A stretch of DNA of 64,000 nt from Polaribacter butkevichii (GCF_038024105.1 NZ_CP150661.1:3439501-3503500), one strand, 5' to 3'. Numbered from the stretch's first letter, positions 27,531-36,613 are shown. Numbers and translations: made by a program. The notes: generated from the sequence alone by a model not told the origin.

Positions 27531-28364
27531 ATGAAAAATATAATTGTACCAGTAGACTTCTCAATTCACTCTGAATATGCCCTAAAAACAGCTTCGTTAT
27601 TAGCTAAAAAGCATGATGCTACTTTGTACGCCTTGCACATGTTAGACTTGCAAGATGTTTATTTATCAGAAAGTGAAAATTATCAACAAGAACAAGCTAT
27701 CTTTTTTTTAAAGCTTGCAGAAAAGAAATTTAAAGATTTTTTAAAGAAAGATTATTTAGAAGACGTAAAAGTAGTTCCGATCATTAAGCGTTTTAAAGTT
27801 TTTAGTGAGGTAAATATTATTGCAGAAGAGGTAAAAGCAGATTTGGTAATTATAGGTTCTCATGGAGCAACAGGTTTAAAAGATTTCTTTGTGGGATCTA
27901 ATACAGAAAAGGTTGTAAGATATTCTAAAGCACCGGTTTTGGTGGTTAAAAACGAATTGCTAAACGTTGATTTTGCAGATATAGTAGTGGCTACAGACTT
28001 TTCTGAAGAAAGTATTCCTGCTTTTAAAGACTTGTTAAAAGCGTTAGATTTTTTAAATGCACGTAAGCATATTTTATATGTAAACTTGCCTAATGAAGAA
28101 TTTAAAACAACCTCGGAAATGGCTTTATTAGCCAATAATTTTTTAATGAAGGCAGAAGGAAATGTAGATAGAATGATAAATGTAAACTATGTTTGCGATA
28201 GAACTATAGAAAAAGGAATTCTTAATTTTTCGAATGCTGTTGGGGCAGATTTAATTTCTGTAATTACACATGGTAGAAAAGGATTATCTCATATTTTTGC
28301 AGGAAGTATTACAGAAGATATCGCAAATCATTCTACCTTGCCAATTATGACTATTAAAATTTAA
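27531..28364 (+). CDS. Universal stress protein, two UspA domains
   Basis: 277 residues made of two UspA folds (about 1-143 and 148-277). The first keeps the ATP-binding pattern (IVPVDFSIHSEYAL; IIGSHGATGLKDFFVGSNTEKV). The second is more degenerate (VVATDFSEESIPAF; VITHGRKGLSHIFAGSITED) but retains a Gly/Ser cluster. Tandem USP proteins accumulate in stress or anoxia and bind ATP. It has its own promoter and lies 7 bp before the duplicated lipoprotein gene. Confidence 0.92.
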   Translation: MKNIIVPVDFSIHSEYALKTASLLAKKHDATLYALHMLDLQDVYLSESENYQQEQAIFFLKLAEKKFKDFLKKDYLEDVKVVPIIKRFKVFSEVNIIAEEVKADLVIIGSHGATGLKDFFVGSNTEKVVRYSKAPVLVVKNELLNVDFADIVVATDFSEESIPAFKDLLKALDFLNARKHILYVNLPNEEFKTTSEMALLANNFLMKAEGNVDRMINVNYVCDRTIEKGILNFSNAVGADLISVITHGRKGLSHIFAGSITEDIANHSTLPIMTIKI

Positions 28365-28370
28365 GAATAC

Positions 28371-29774
28371 ATGACCATTAAAAATTTGTTGCTTACCATT
28401 TTTGTTACTCTTTTTCTTTTTTCTTGTTCACAAGATACAGACGTAACTGTACCTAGAAATTTACAAGAATATATAGAGGCCTCATCAAATAATTTAGGAG
28501 AAACTTTTGCCTATGCAGCCAGTGCTGATGGTGATGCAAGTACTACTTATATTTATGTAGCGCCAGAAGAAGGAGCAACAGATATTAGATATTATGAAGC
28601 AGATAGTTTAAATGTAGATAATGAGTTAGATTTTGTTAATTATAGAAGAAAAAACGTAACATTAACAGACGTTTTTGATGGGAAATTACAACGATTTACC
28701 AGAACAGGAGATGATGAAAACTGGTGTTTGGTTACGTATTTGTTAGATGGAGAATTGTATAAATCGAACCCAATTCGTTTAAAGAATGCTACAAAACCAA
28801 CAAGTTGGACAGACGAAGTAACAATTAAATTTCCAGAAACTTTAAAACCAACATTCACTTGGTCTGATTTTGGTGTTACCGATAATGCCATTTATTTTGA
28901 AGCAATTTCTAAAGTAGAAGACAACTCATTTATTTCTGGTACGTATACTTTAGATGCAACATTTCAATATTTTGATACCTCAAATGTAGAAGTTAATATA
29001 AACACTCCATTAACTCCAGATGATTTAGTAGAAGATACCGAGTACCTTTTTACCATGATGGCAATTAGTGCAGATAATTGGGTAAATACTGTAATCGAAG
29101 AAACATTTATTCCAAGAAACTTAGAAGAATATTTAGAATTTAATTCAGAAAAAACGTTAGAAAAAGCAACAGCCTTTGCTGCAAGTGCTAGTGAATCGGA
29201 AAGTCTAACTTATATTTATTATGATCATTTAGTGGGTGCTTCTGATATGCGATATTATGAAACCGATGATTTAGATGTAGATGAAAACGATTTTTCTCAG
29301 TATCGAAGAAAAAACTTATCAGACGGAGCTGTTTATGGTGGTGAGCTTAGAAGGTACTCTAGAACAGATACAAAAGAAAGTTGGTGTATTGTTACTTTTG
29401 TTGTTGGTGATAAATTATACAAATCTGCTCCTGTAAAAATTAAAATTGTAAACAGACCTACAGAATGGTTAACAGATATTACTATTGATTTTCCAGAAAC
29501 CTTAAAACCAAAGTTTACTTGGGTAGACGGAAAGTATAAAGAAAGCACCAATTATTTACAGGTCATTACAGATAGTGGAAGTACCTTTTTGTCTGGAACA
29601 TTTACAGAAGAAAATACATTTCAATACTATATAGATACTAATGTAATTGCTAAAATAAACCTAGAAACTCCGGCCGATTTAATTTTTGATGACGAATATA
29701 ATGTAACTGTAATGGGGATAAGTGAAGATAATTGGGTAAATTTGGTTATTCAAGAATCTTTTATTGTAGAATAG
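28371..29774 (+). CDS. Lipoprotein of two tandem homologous domains, function unknown
   Basis: 467 residues. The signal is of lipoprotein type, with a lipobox Cys at about 19 (LFLFSCSQ). Two homologous halves follow (about 28-250 and 251-467), each with PRNL(Q/E)EY(I/L)E, TYIY, (D)xRYYE, YRRKN, a (S/N)WC(L/I)VT segment, FPETLKP(T/K)FTW and DNWVN. No known domain is recognised; the halves may be beta-sandwiches on the outer membrane. The TAG stop overlaps the GTG start of the BamA-like gene, so the two products are made together. Confidence 0.75.
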   Translation: MTIKNLLLTIFVTLFLFSCSQDTDVTVPRNLQEYIEASSNNLGETFAYAASADGDASTTYIYVAPEEGATDIRYYEADSLNVDNELDFVNYRRKNVTLTDVFDGKLQRFTRTGDDENWCLVTYLLDGELYKSNPIRLKNATKPTSWTDEVTIKFPETLKPTFTWSDFGVTDNAIYFEAISKVEDNSFISGTYTLDATFQYFDTSNVEVNINTPLTPDDLVEDTEYLFTMMAISADNWVNTVIEETFIPRNLEEYLEFNSEKTLEKATAFAASASESESLTYIYYDHLVGASDMRYYETDDLDVDENDFSQYRRKNLSDGAVYGGELRRYSRTDTKESWCIVTFVVGDKLYKSAPVKIKIVNRPTEWLTDITIDFPETLKPKFTWVDGKYKESTNYLQVITDSGSTFLSGTFTEENTFQYYIDTNVIAKINLETPADLIFDDEYNVTVMGISEDNWVNLVIQESFIVE

Positions 29775-31048
29775 TGAACTTTAAAAACTGTGTTTTTCTT
29801 CTTTTTTTATCCATAACATCCTTTTTGTTTTCACAAGAGAATACAATTAATGATGTTGAAATTAAAGGGATAAAAAAGTTAAAAGAAGCATACATTCGTA
29901 AAATTATACAAACCAAAAAAGGAATTGTTTTAGATTCTTCTTCTATAGCAAAAGACATTATTTTTTTAAAAAGACTACCTGCTGTTAGCAATGCTAGTTA
30001 TAAAGTTGTTTTATCTCAGAATCATTTTTATAAGGTAATTGTTAATATCAAAGAAAATTTTGCAATGATACCAGAACTCCATTTTTGGACCACAACAAAC
30101 CAGCAGTTTTCTTATAAATTAGGATTGTATGATTATAATTTTTTAGGAAGAAATATCACCTTTGGTGGATTTTATCAAAACAACGGTTTCGATTCTTATG
30201 CCATTAATTTTAAGGCCCCAAATTTATTTTCTAGAAAATGGGGTTTAGCATTAAATCATCAAAACTGGAAAAGTGAAGAGCCTTTGTATTTTGGAGAAAA
30301 AACTGCCAATTATCTATATCACAACACTTCTTTTGAAGCTTTAGGTTTGTATCAAATAAACCTAAATAATCAGGTTAATTTTGGTGTAAATATCTTTAAT
30401 GAAAAATATAAATACTTATCTGGAGTTACAGATCCTACAATTCCACAAAATTTAGATTTAGACAAAGTATTGTTTAAATTGGTGTACACTTATGATGCTT
30501 TAGAATATAATTATCAATATATAAAAGGGTTTAAAAGTATATTATACACGCAGTTTGTTACTTCAAATAACCCTTTTCAAAAAGATTTTTTGATTGCTTG
30601 GAATGATTTTTTCTATTACAAAAAACTTGGAGAAAAAGGGAATTGGGCAAATAGAGCTCGTTTTGGATTGTCTTCTAATCAAAAAACACCCTTTGCACCT
30701 TTTGCTTTAGATAACAATGTAAACCTACGTGGAGTGGGTATTTTGGTTGATAGAGGAACAGGTAGTTTTGTTTGGAATACAGAATATAGACACACCGTTT
30801 ATGATAAAAAATGGTTAGCAGTTCAAACCAATATTTTTACCGATTTTGGTTCTTGGAGAAATCCAGGAGGGCAATTAAATGATTTTTTAAAAAGTGAAAA
30901 TGTAAGGGTTTATTCTGGTTTGGGTTTGCGTTTTATCAGTAAAAAAATATACAACGCTACTTTTAGAATAGATTATGGTTTTCGGGTTTCTAACAATCCG
31001 GGACAATCTAAAGGAGGTTTGGTTTTTGGTATTGGTCAATATTTTTAA
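29774..31048 (+). CDS. BamA/TamA-like outer-membrane protein with one POTRA domain
   Basis: 424 residues from GTG 29774 (MNFKNCVFLLFLSITSFLFS signal peptide); a TTG upstream within the preceding gene is unlikely. One POTRA domain (about 22-95: INDVEIKGIKKLKEAYIRKI) leads into a 16-strand-type Omp85 barrel with the strand-like VNLRGVGILVDRGTGSFVWN (VRGF/Y-type loop region) and C-terminus FGIGQYF. Omp85 proteins insert or translocate outer-membrane proteins or lipids. This one is short for BamA (several POTRA domains) and is coupled to a duplicated lipoprotein, suggesting a specialised partner pair. Confidence 0.82.
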   Translation: MNFKNCVFLLFLSITSFLFSQENTINDVEIKGIKKLKEAYIRKIIQTKKGIVLDSSSIAKDIIFLKRLPAVSNASYKVVLSQNHFYKVIVNIKENFAMIPELHFWTTTNQQFSYKLGLYDYNFLGRNITFGGFYQNNGFDSYAINFKAPNLFSRKWGLALNHQNWKSEEPLYFGEKTANYLYHNTSFEALGLYQINLNNQVNFGVNIFNEKYKYLSGVTDPTIPQNLDLDKVLFKLVYTYDALEYNYQYIKGFKSILYTQFVTSNNPFQKDFLIAWNDFFYYKKLGEKGNWANRARFGLSSNQKTPFAPFALDNNVNLRGVGILVDRGTGSFVWNTEYRHTVYDKKWLAVQTNIFTDFGSWRNPGGQLNDFLKSENVRVYSGLGLRFISKKIYNATFRIDYGFRVSNNPGQSKGGLVFGIGQYF

Positions 31049-31091
31049 TCTAAAATTAATATAACTTTCCTGCATCTTAAAGATAAAGACT

Positions 31092-31099
31092 TAATTTTG
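31092..31099 (+). promoter_or_regulatory. TAnnTTTG promoter element of the phosphatase gene
   Basis: TAATTTTG, 20 bp upstream of the ATG at 31119, agrees with the Bacteroidota -7 element. Confidence 0.5.
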
Positions 31100-31118
31100 C
31101 AAAAAACATAAAATTAAG

Positions 31119-31850
31119 ATGAGAACTTTTGCAATTGGTGATATTCATGGTGGATTAAAAGCGTTAATTCAGGTTTTAAACAAACTAGAATTAAAAGAAG
31201 GAGATAAAATTATTTTCATGGGAGACTATGTGGATGGTTGGAGTGAATCTGCTCAGGTTGTTCAGTTTTTAATCGATTTATCAGAAAAATTCAATTGTGT
31301 TTTTATCAAAGGAAATCATGATGTTTGGTGTGAAAATTGGTTAAAAGATTCCAACGATGTAAATCCTTCTTGGTTTTTACACGGAGGTAAAGAAACTATA
31401 GAGAGTTATGAGGGCTTCTCTGCAGATGAAAAACAACAACATATTCTCTTTTTCGATAATTTACCATTATACCATATAGATACAGAAAATAGATTGTTTT
31501 TACATGCAGGTTTTACTTCTATGCACGGAGTAGAAAGAGAGCAATTTGAAGCATTATTTTATTTAGATAGATCTTTGTGGGAAATGTTGTTGGCAATGGA
31601 CAAAAACATAGGGAAAGATTCTATCTTTTATCCTAAAAGAATACAACACTATAAAGAAATTTACATTGGGCATACGCCAACAACCAATTATAATGAGCCT
31701 TATCCAATGAATATTGCTAATGTTTGGAATGTTGATACAGGTGCTGCTTTTAAAGGAAGAGTTACTGGAATTAATATTGATACAAAAGCATATTTTCAAA
31801 GTGATAATTTACCAAGTTTATATCCTAATGAATTAGGTAGAAATAAGTAA
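31119..31850 (+). CDS. PPP-type metallophosphoesterase
   Basis: 243 residues with a complete set of phosphoesterase motifs: GDIHGGLKAL (metal Asp/His), FMGDYVDGW, IKGNHDVW, FLHGG and IGHTP. This is the serine/threonine protein phosphatase-like branch (PPP; also bis(nucleosyl)tetraphosphatases such as PrpE/ApaH) and would hydrolyse phosphoproteins or Ap4A. It stands alone with its own promoter and a bidirectional terminator. Confidence 0.93.
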   Translation: MRTFAIGDIHGGLKALIQVLNKLELKEGDKIIFMGDYVDGWSESAQVVQFLIDLSEKFNCVFIKGNHDVWCENWLKDSNDVNPSWFLHGGKETIESYEGFSADEKQQHILFFDNLPLYHIDTENRLFLHAGFTSMHGVEREQFEALFYLDRSLWEMLLAMDKNIGKDSIFYPKRIQHYKEIYIGHTPTTNYNEPYPMNIANVWNVDTGAAFKGRVTGINIDTKAYFQSDNLPSLYPNELGRNK

Positions 31851-31882
31851 GACAACGCTTATTGTTAGTGTCTCATAAATAT

Positions 31883-31918
31883 AAATCCCGAAACAATCAA
31901 CAGATTATTTCGGGATTT
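31883..31918. terminator. Bidirectional terminator between phosphatase and S46 peptidase genes
   Basis: AAATCCCGAAA and TTTCGGGATTT form 11-bp arms around a 14-base loop, 32 bp after the phosphatase stop and 28 bp after the S46 peptidase stop (read from its own strand). Confidence 0.75.
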
Positions 31919-31946
31919 AAAACAATGAATTTTTAAATAAAATATT

Positions 31947-34040
31947 TTATTTACTTTTCTTAGGATGTACTAAGGTCATTTCATCAATTAAGTGAGTTGC
32001 ACCAGCATATTTATCAACAATAAATAATACATATCTTACATCTACCATAATATTTCTACAAATTTCAGGGTCGTAGTTCATATCACTCATGGTTCCTTCC
32101 CAAACTCTATCAAAATTTAAACCAATTAAGTTTCCTTCTGCATCTATTGCAGGGCTTCCTGAGTTACCACCTGTGGTGTGATTTGTGCCTAAAAAGCAAA
32201 CAGGAACTTTACCGTTTTTATCGGCATATTGTCCGTAATTTTTTGTTTTGTATAATTCACGTAATTTTACTGGAACATCAAACTCATAATCACCAGGAAT
32301 GTATTTTTCTATAACTCCATCTAAATAACTAACAGGATTATAATAGACAGCATCTCTTGGAGAATATCCTCTAACTTGACCATAAGTTACACGTAATGTA
32401 CTATTTGCATCCGGAAAATAACGCGCATTTGGCAACGCTTCCATTAAAGCTTTCATATAGGTTTTTTGTAAAGCTACAATGGGTTCGTTTTTTAGTTGAT
32501 ACTCTTTGTTAATAGCATTGTAAAAGGCTTCAATCATTGGTTTTGCATATTGATATGCAGCATCTTTATTTAACTTTTTAAGCACTTTTTTTGCATTGCC
32601 ATCAAATAAATTTAAAGCAGCATCTAGGTGTGTAAAAGCTGTTTTATCGTAAATACTTGCATCAGCATTTTTATTAAAAAAAGGCATTACGTTTTTAAAG
32701 ACACCTTTATCTACACCAACATCATAATTTTTATGAATCCCTTTTAAAGTGTTTACAATAGACGCTTTTGCTTTATCAAAAGACTTTGGGTTTTTAGTAA
32801 TGGCTTGTTCAAATTGATAGGCTCTAAATGTCATAGACATTAACTCATTTGTAACTAAAAAGACTTCAATAAAATTTCTTCTTTTAATATTTATAGGAGC
32901 AAAATCTTTATACAATCTATCAAATTCAGGAAGAATAGTACCATATTTCTCTAGTAAGTTTTTTTCTGCTAAAGCTTTTGTAAATGAAGCTTCAAAGGCT
33001 TGTCTTTTTTTTACAGCATCACTTTTTTTGATACCTAAGTTTTCTCCAATCCATTTTTTCCAAGCATTTGCAATTCTTGCTTGTTTAGATGCATATTTAA
33101 TACGAATAGCATCACTCGTTTTCATTTTAGCATCAATAACCTTTAGTGCAGCTTCTCTAATAGCAATGTTTGTTGGGTTGTATTCTTCTGTAATATGTTT
33201 AATTGCAACAGCTGGTAAATACTCGTCAGTAGTTCCAGGAAAACCAAAAACTAAGGTAAAATCTCCTTCTTCTACACCATCTAAAGAAATAGGTAAAAAG
33301 TGTTTAGGTGTATAAGGCACATTGTCTTTATTGTATTTTGCAGGACGATTATTTGCATCAGCATAAATTCTGAACATAGAAAAATCTCCTGTATGTCTAG
33401 GAAAAACCCAATTGTCTGTGTCGCTACCAAATTTACCAATATTTGTTGGAGGCGCACCAACTAAACGGATGTCTTCGAAGCGTTCTGTCACAAATAAAAA
33501 GAATTGATTTCCTTGAAAAAAAGACTTTATTTTAGTTTGCTGCCAAGCTTCTTTTGTGGTTGTTTTTTGTAGCGCATTCCCATTTTTTGTAATGATAGAT
33601 TGTTTTTCTTTTTCAGTTAAAGCATTATTGATACCTTTAAGAACCTTATCTGTTACATCTTCTATACGCACAATAAACTCAACATATAAACCTGGGTTTG
33701 GTAGTTCTTCTTTTAGGTTCATAGCCCAAAAACCATCTTTTAAATAATCGTTTTCTAAGGTAGAATGAGCTTGAATTTGACCAAAACCACAATGATGATT
33801 TGTTAATATTAATCCTTTAGGAGAAATAATTTCACTAGTACAACCTCCATTAAAATGCCCAATAGCATCTTTTAAACTAGAATTGTTAACATCGTAAATG
33901 TCTTTTGCTGATAGTTTACTTCCCAAAGAAGTCATTTCTTGTTCATTCATTCCTTCTAAAAGAGAGGGAATCCACATACCACCTTGTTGTGCAAAAACTT
34001 GTACAGAAAGGAGTAAAAATAGTATTTTTAGATATTTCAT
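31947..34040 (-). CDS. S46 family dipeptidyl-peptidase, DPP11-like specificity
   Basis: 697 residues with a signal peptide (MKYLKILFLLLSVQVFA). The chymotrypsin-like triad is visible: His83 in LTNHHCG, probable Asp219 in PRHTGDF and Ser627 in GGNSGSPAID. Arg645 lies 18 residues after the Ser (FDRVWEG), as Arg673 does after Ser655 in Porphyromonas DPP11, where it selects Asp/Glu at P1. DPP7 has Gly instead. It should cleave acidic dipeptides from peptides in the periplasm, supporting peptide feeding. Likely its own promoter; the sterol-desaturase-like gene ends 38 bp upstream. Confidence 0.92.
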   Translation of the reverse strand: MKYLKILFLLLSVQVFAQQGGMWIPSLLEGMNEQEMTSLGSKLSAKDIYDVNNSSLKDAIGHFNGGCTSEIISPKGLILTNHHCGFGQIQAHSTLENDYLKDGFWAMNLKEELPNPGLYVEFIVRIEDVTDKVLKGINNALTEKEKQSIITKNGNALQKTTTKEAWQQTKIKSFFQGNQFFLFVTERFEDIRLVGAPPTNIGKFGSDTDNWVFPRHTGDFSMFRIYADANNRPAKYNKDNVPYTPKHFLPISLDGVEEGDFTLVFGFPGTTDEYLPAVAIKHITEEYNPTNIAIREAALKVIDAKMKTSDAIRIKYASKQARIANAWKKWIGENLGIKKSDAVKKRQAFEASFTKALAEKNLLEKYGTILPEFDRLYKDFAPINIKRRNFIEVFLVTNELMSMTFRAYQFEQAITKNPKSFDKAKASIVNTLKGIHKNYDVGVDKGVFKNVMPFFNKNADASIYDKTAFTHLDAALNLFDGNAKKVLKKLNKDAAYQYAKPMIEAFYNAINKEYQLKNEPIVALQKTYMKALMEALPNARYFPDANSTLRVTYGQVRGYSPRDAVYYNPVSYLDGVIEKYIPGDYEFDVPVKLRELYKTKNYGQYADKNGKVPVCFLGTNHTTGGNSGSPAIDAEGNLIGLNFDRVWEGTMSDMNYDPEICRNIMVDVRYVLFIVDKYAGATHLIDEMTLVHPKKSK

Positions 34041-34078
34041 ATTTATGATTTTAAAAGGGGATAAAAATACAAAAAGGG

Positions 34079-34963
34079 TTACTTTTTACCTAAAGGATAT
34101 GCTTCTTGTTCAATAAAGTTTTTCGGAAATTTTTCATCACCCTCAAAACCCAATTCGATGTCTCTACCAGAATACGGAATGTAATTTGTTTTAAAAATAT
34201 AATCCCAAATACTTAATGTAATTCCGAAGTTTACACCATTTTTTCTGTCTTCTGGCAATTCTTTTACGTGATGCCAAATGTGCATTTTGGGGTTATTTAA
34301 AATATATTTTAACCAGCCATAATCCCAATTAATATTTGCGTGATTTAAATGCCCTATAAAAATGTTAAAAAAGTGAACAAAGGCAACATCTTGTGCAGAA
34401 AAACCACCAATAATTGCCAAAGGAATGTATTTTAAAGAACTGTAAACTACAGGTTCCATCCAATGATAACGCAAGTGTGCGGCAAAGCCCATTTCTTTTA
34501 CAGAGTGATGTACTTTGTGAAAATTCCATAAAAATTCAAAAGTATGAAGCAATCTATGTGTCCACCATTGTACAAAATCAACCACAATAAAAAAGATAAA
34601 AATTCGTGCAAAAAAGGGGAGTTCATTAATATCTAACAATTGAAAATTAGCAACAGATAGACCTACAATTCCTAAAAGGTCATTAAACAATTGTGCAGCC
34701 GAATTTGATAAAGCAATGAGTACAATTAAATTTAATAAAAAGAAATTGAAGAACATGTAAAACGTGTCTAACCAAAAGTCTTTTCTAAATAATGATTGAT
34801 TTTTTCGCCATGGAAAAATAGCTTCTAATGCCCAAACAACTAGTGAAATAATGATTAATCCGTAGAAATAATTCTCCCAGTTCAATTCCATTAAAACAGA
34901 CTGTTTTACGTAATTCCAATAATCGGAATAAGAGTTTTTTATAATGTCTAGGTATTTGTTCAT
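34079..34963 (-). CDS. Fatty-acid hydroxylase/sterol desaturase superfamily protein
   Basis: 294 residues, with several membrane segments (about 30-50, 70-90, 115-135, 165-190). Histidine motifs typical of the di-iron superfamily are present: HRLLH, HKVHH and HIWHH, plus further His at HLRYH and HLNHANIN. Members hydroxylate or desaturate lipids. No substrate can be named. The start lies 71 bp after the PNP stop, with a 13-bp palindrome in the gap. Confidence 0.87.
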   Translation of the reverse strand: MNKYLDIIKNSYSDYWNYVKQSVLMELNWENYFYGLIIISLVVWALEAIFPWRKNQSLFRKDFWLDTFYMFFNFFLLNLIVLIALSNSAAQLFNDLLGIVGLSVANFQLLDINELPFFARIFIFFIVVDFVQWWTHRLLHTFEFLWNFHKVHHSVKEMGFAAHLRYHWMEPVVYSSLKYIPLAIIGGFSAQDVAFVHFFNIFIGHLNHANINWDYGWLKYILNNPKMHIWHHVKELPEDRKNGVNFGITLSIWDYIFKTNYIPYSGRDIELGFEGDEKFPKNFIEQEAYPLGKK

Positions 34964-34987
34964 TTTACTTTATGTTGATGAGAAATC

Positions 34988-35014
34988 CCCTTCAGGTTTT
35001 AAAAACCTGAAGGG
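34988..35014. repeat. 13-bp perfect palindromic hairpin between PNP and the sterol-desaturase-like gene
   Basis: CCCTTCAGGTTTT and AAAACCTGAAGGG (13-base arms around a single A) form a perfect stem-loop. It lacks a T run, so it is an intergenic repeat (a CCTTCAGGTTTT type known to me as dispersed in Flavobacteria) rather than a canonical terminator. Confidence 0.75.
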
Positions 35015-35034
35015 TCTGAATTTTATAATTAAGC

Positions 35035-35850
35035 TTACAACACCTTAATAACCTCTTTAAATAATGCAATCATTTTAGGTTCTGCTTTACCAGCAATGGC
35101 AATTATTTCTGTAATATCAACAGGTTGTAAGTTTTTTGGGTCACATTCATCCGTTAACACAGAAATAGCAGCACAAGGCAAGTTCAATTGTTTGGCAACA
35201 ATAACTTCTGGTACAGTACTCATACCTACAGCATCGGTTTCTAAAATTTGCAACATTCTATATTCTGCTCTAGTTTCTAATTGAGGGCCTAAAACACTAG
35301 CATAAACACCTTCGTGTAATAAAATATTTTGTTCCTTGGCAACAGCATTAATTTTAGTGTTTATTTCTTTAGAATAAGGTTCTAACATATCTGCAAAAAT
35401 ATTACCAAAACTATTGGCTCCTTTAAATGCTAAAGGAGAACTTCCTTGTAAATTAATATGATCGTTTATCAGCATTAAATCTCCTTTTTTATAAGTAAGA
35501 TTAATTGCTCCTGCGGCATTAGAAACTAATAAGTTTTTAATACCTAAACCGTGCATAGTTCTAATTCCGTAGGTAACTTCCCAAGCATTGTAACCTTCAT
35601 ATAAATGAAAACGGCCTGCCATAACCACTACTTTTTTTCCTGATAATTCTCCGTAAATTAATTTACCAGAATGAAACTCTACCGTTGCAACAGGGAAATT
35701 TGGAATATCAGAATACGAAATTTCTTTTTCAATTGAAATTTCATCAACTAATTTACCTAATCCTGTTCCTAAAACAATTCCTATTTCTGGATTTGTAACT
35801 CCGTTTGATTTTAAAAAATCGATGGTTTCTTGTAATTGTTGTTTTTTCAT
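35035..35850 (-). CDS. Purine nucleoside phosphorylase, trimeric class I
   Basis: 271 residues, the usual trimeric PNP length. It carries EIGIVLGTGLGKL, VVMAGRFHLYEGY, NAAGAINLTYKKGDLMLIND, and the catalytic-pocket segments AVGMSTVPEVIVA and LTDECDP. It cleaves purine nucleosides with phosphate. In arsenosugar loci a PNP-type enzyme could remove adenine from the dimethylarsinoyl-adenosine made by ArsS; that is inferred from location. It follows the DUF2064 gene at a 77-bp gap filled with a repeat. Confidence 0.95.
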   Translation of the reverse strand: MKKQQLQETIDFLKSNGVTNPEIGIVLGTGLGKLVDEISIEKEISYSDIPNFPVATVEFHSGKLIYGELSGKKVVVMAGRFHLYEGYNAWEVTYGIRTMHGLGIKNLLVSNAAGAINLTYKKGDLMLINDHINLQGSSPLAFKGANSFGNIFADMLEPYSKEINTKINAVAKEQNILLHEGVYASVLGPQLETRAEYRMLQILETDAVGMSTVPEVIVAKQLNLPCAAISVLTDECDPKNLQPVDITEIIAIAGKAEPKMIALFKEVIKVL

Positions 35851-35861
35851 AATCGTTATTT

Positions 35862-35927
35862 GTCATAATGAATGAGGAACAAATGAAGTAATCTATAATC
35901 AGCTTGCTTTGTGCCTCGCAATGACGT
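35862..35927. repeat. Degenerate GTCATTGCGAGG-type inverted repeat
   Basis: GTCATAATGAATGAGGAAC at the left (from 35862) and GCTTTGTGCCTCGCAATGAC at the right (to 35925) match the two ends of a widespread intergenic palindrome (compare 37177-37239) but have drifted apart. It abuts the stop codon of the DUF2064 gene. Confidence 0.7.
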
Positions 35928-36530
35928 TTATTTTAAAAAATGTGCAAATGCAGAATGATGCTCAATATCTTCATAAACATCAACGTCATTTAGTTCTTCT
36001 AACAAAAATACTGCTTTATCTTGTAAATCTGTTAATGTATCTTTTCTAACTGAATCCGTTCCCCAGTCTTTGTTTTTGAAGATATTTTCTTGCAAAGAAT
36101 TCATGCCTAAAAGATAATAACCACCATCTTCTGCAGGTCCAATTACAACATCATTTTTATCTAATGCTGTAAATGCTTTTTCTATGTTTTCTGATGATAA
36201 ATCGTACAAATCACTACCAATGATCATTACTTTTTGATAACCAGCATCAAATCCGTTTTTAAACGCATTTAACATTCTTATGCCTAAATCTTCTCCAACT
36301 TGTTGGTGTTTTTGAAAAATGTTTTCGCTCCAAATATCATTTTCTCTAATTTTTACAGAATAATAAACAGACTTGTCAGAAGAAACTTCTGATGAAACAT
36401 TTTTGGTTTTTTCTAATAAGAATTTATAAATTTCTAGAGCAGTTTCATCTCCAACAGTTTTTGCCAAACGTGTTTTTGCTTTTCCTAACTCAGGATTTCT
36501 AGTAAAGATTAATAATAGGTTTTTATTCAT
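35928..36530 (-). CDS. TIGR04282/DUF2064 glycosyltransferase-like protein (copy A)
   Basis: 200 residues from the ATG at 36530 (MNKNLLLIFTRNPELGKAK). An earlier ATG at 36548 lies inside a dispersed repeat and adds six residues not expected in the family. It has a GT-A/CofC-like fold signature, TRNPELGKAKTRLA, for a nucleotide-sugar or nucleotide substrate, then IGSDLYDLS and GPAEDGGYYLLGMN. The family accompanies ArsS and is labelled arsenosugar glycosyltransferase. It would transfer a sugar or alcohol moiety to the arsenosugar. Confidence 0.88.
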   Translation of the reverse strand: MNKNLLLIFTRNPELGKAKTRLAKTVGDETALEIYKFLLEKTKNVSSEVSSDKSVYYSVKIRENDIWSENIFQKHQQVGEDLGIRMLNAFKNGFDAGYQKVMIIGSDLYDLSSENIEKAFTALDKNDVVIGPAEDGGYYLLGMNSLQENIFKNKDWGTDSVRKDTLTDLQDKAVFLLEELNDVDVYEDIEHHSAFAHFLK

Positions 36531-36543
36531 TTTTTTTAATTTT

Positions 36544-36613
36544 GTCATTCTAAAATGAGGAACGATTGAGGTATCTTTGAATTGAAAATAGATTTCTCCT
36601 ATCGTTGAAATGA
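36544..36613. repeat. GTCATTCTNNNATGAGGAACGA-type inverted repeat
   Basis: The left arm GTCATTCTAAAATGAGG (36544 onward) and the right arm ATAGGAGAAATC-type sequence, which reads AGATTTCTCC...CGTTGAAATGA (ending 36613), form an imperfect palindrome. Part of it precedes the start of the DUF2064 gene. An AGTATTC/CAGT-type fragment lies at about 36630-36670. Confidence 0.65.

Noticed and set aside
33028..33315. 95-codon plus-strand frame in the S46 peptidase gene
   Set aside because: Antisense shadow of a gene with complete catalytic motifs.
36531..36548. Longer N-terminus (MTKLKK) for the DUF2064 protein
   Set aside because: The extra ATG and codons come from the flanking dispersed repeat; the family start is MNKNLLLIFTRNPELG.
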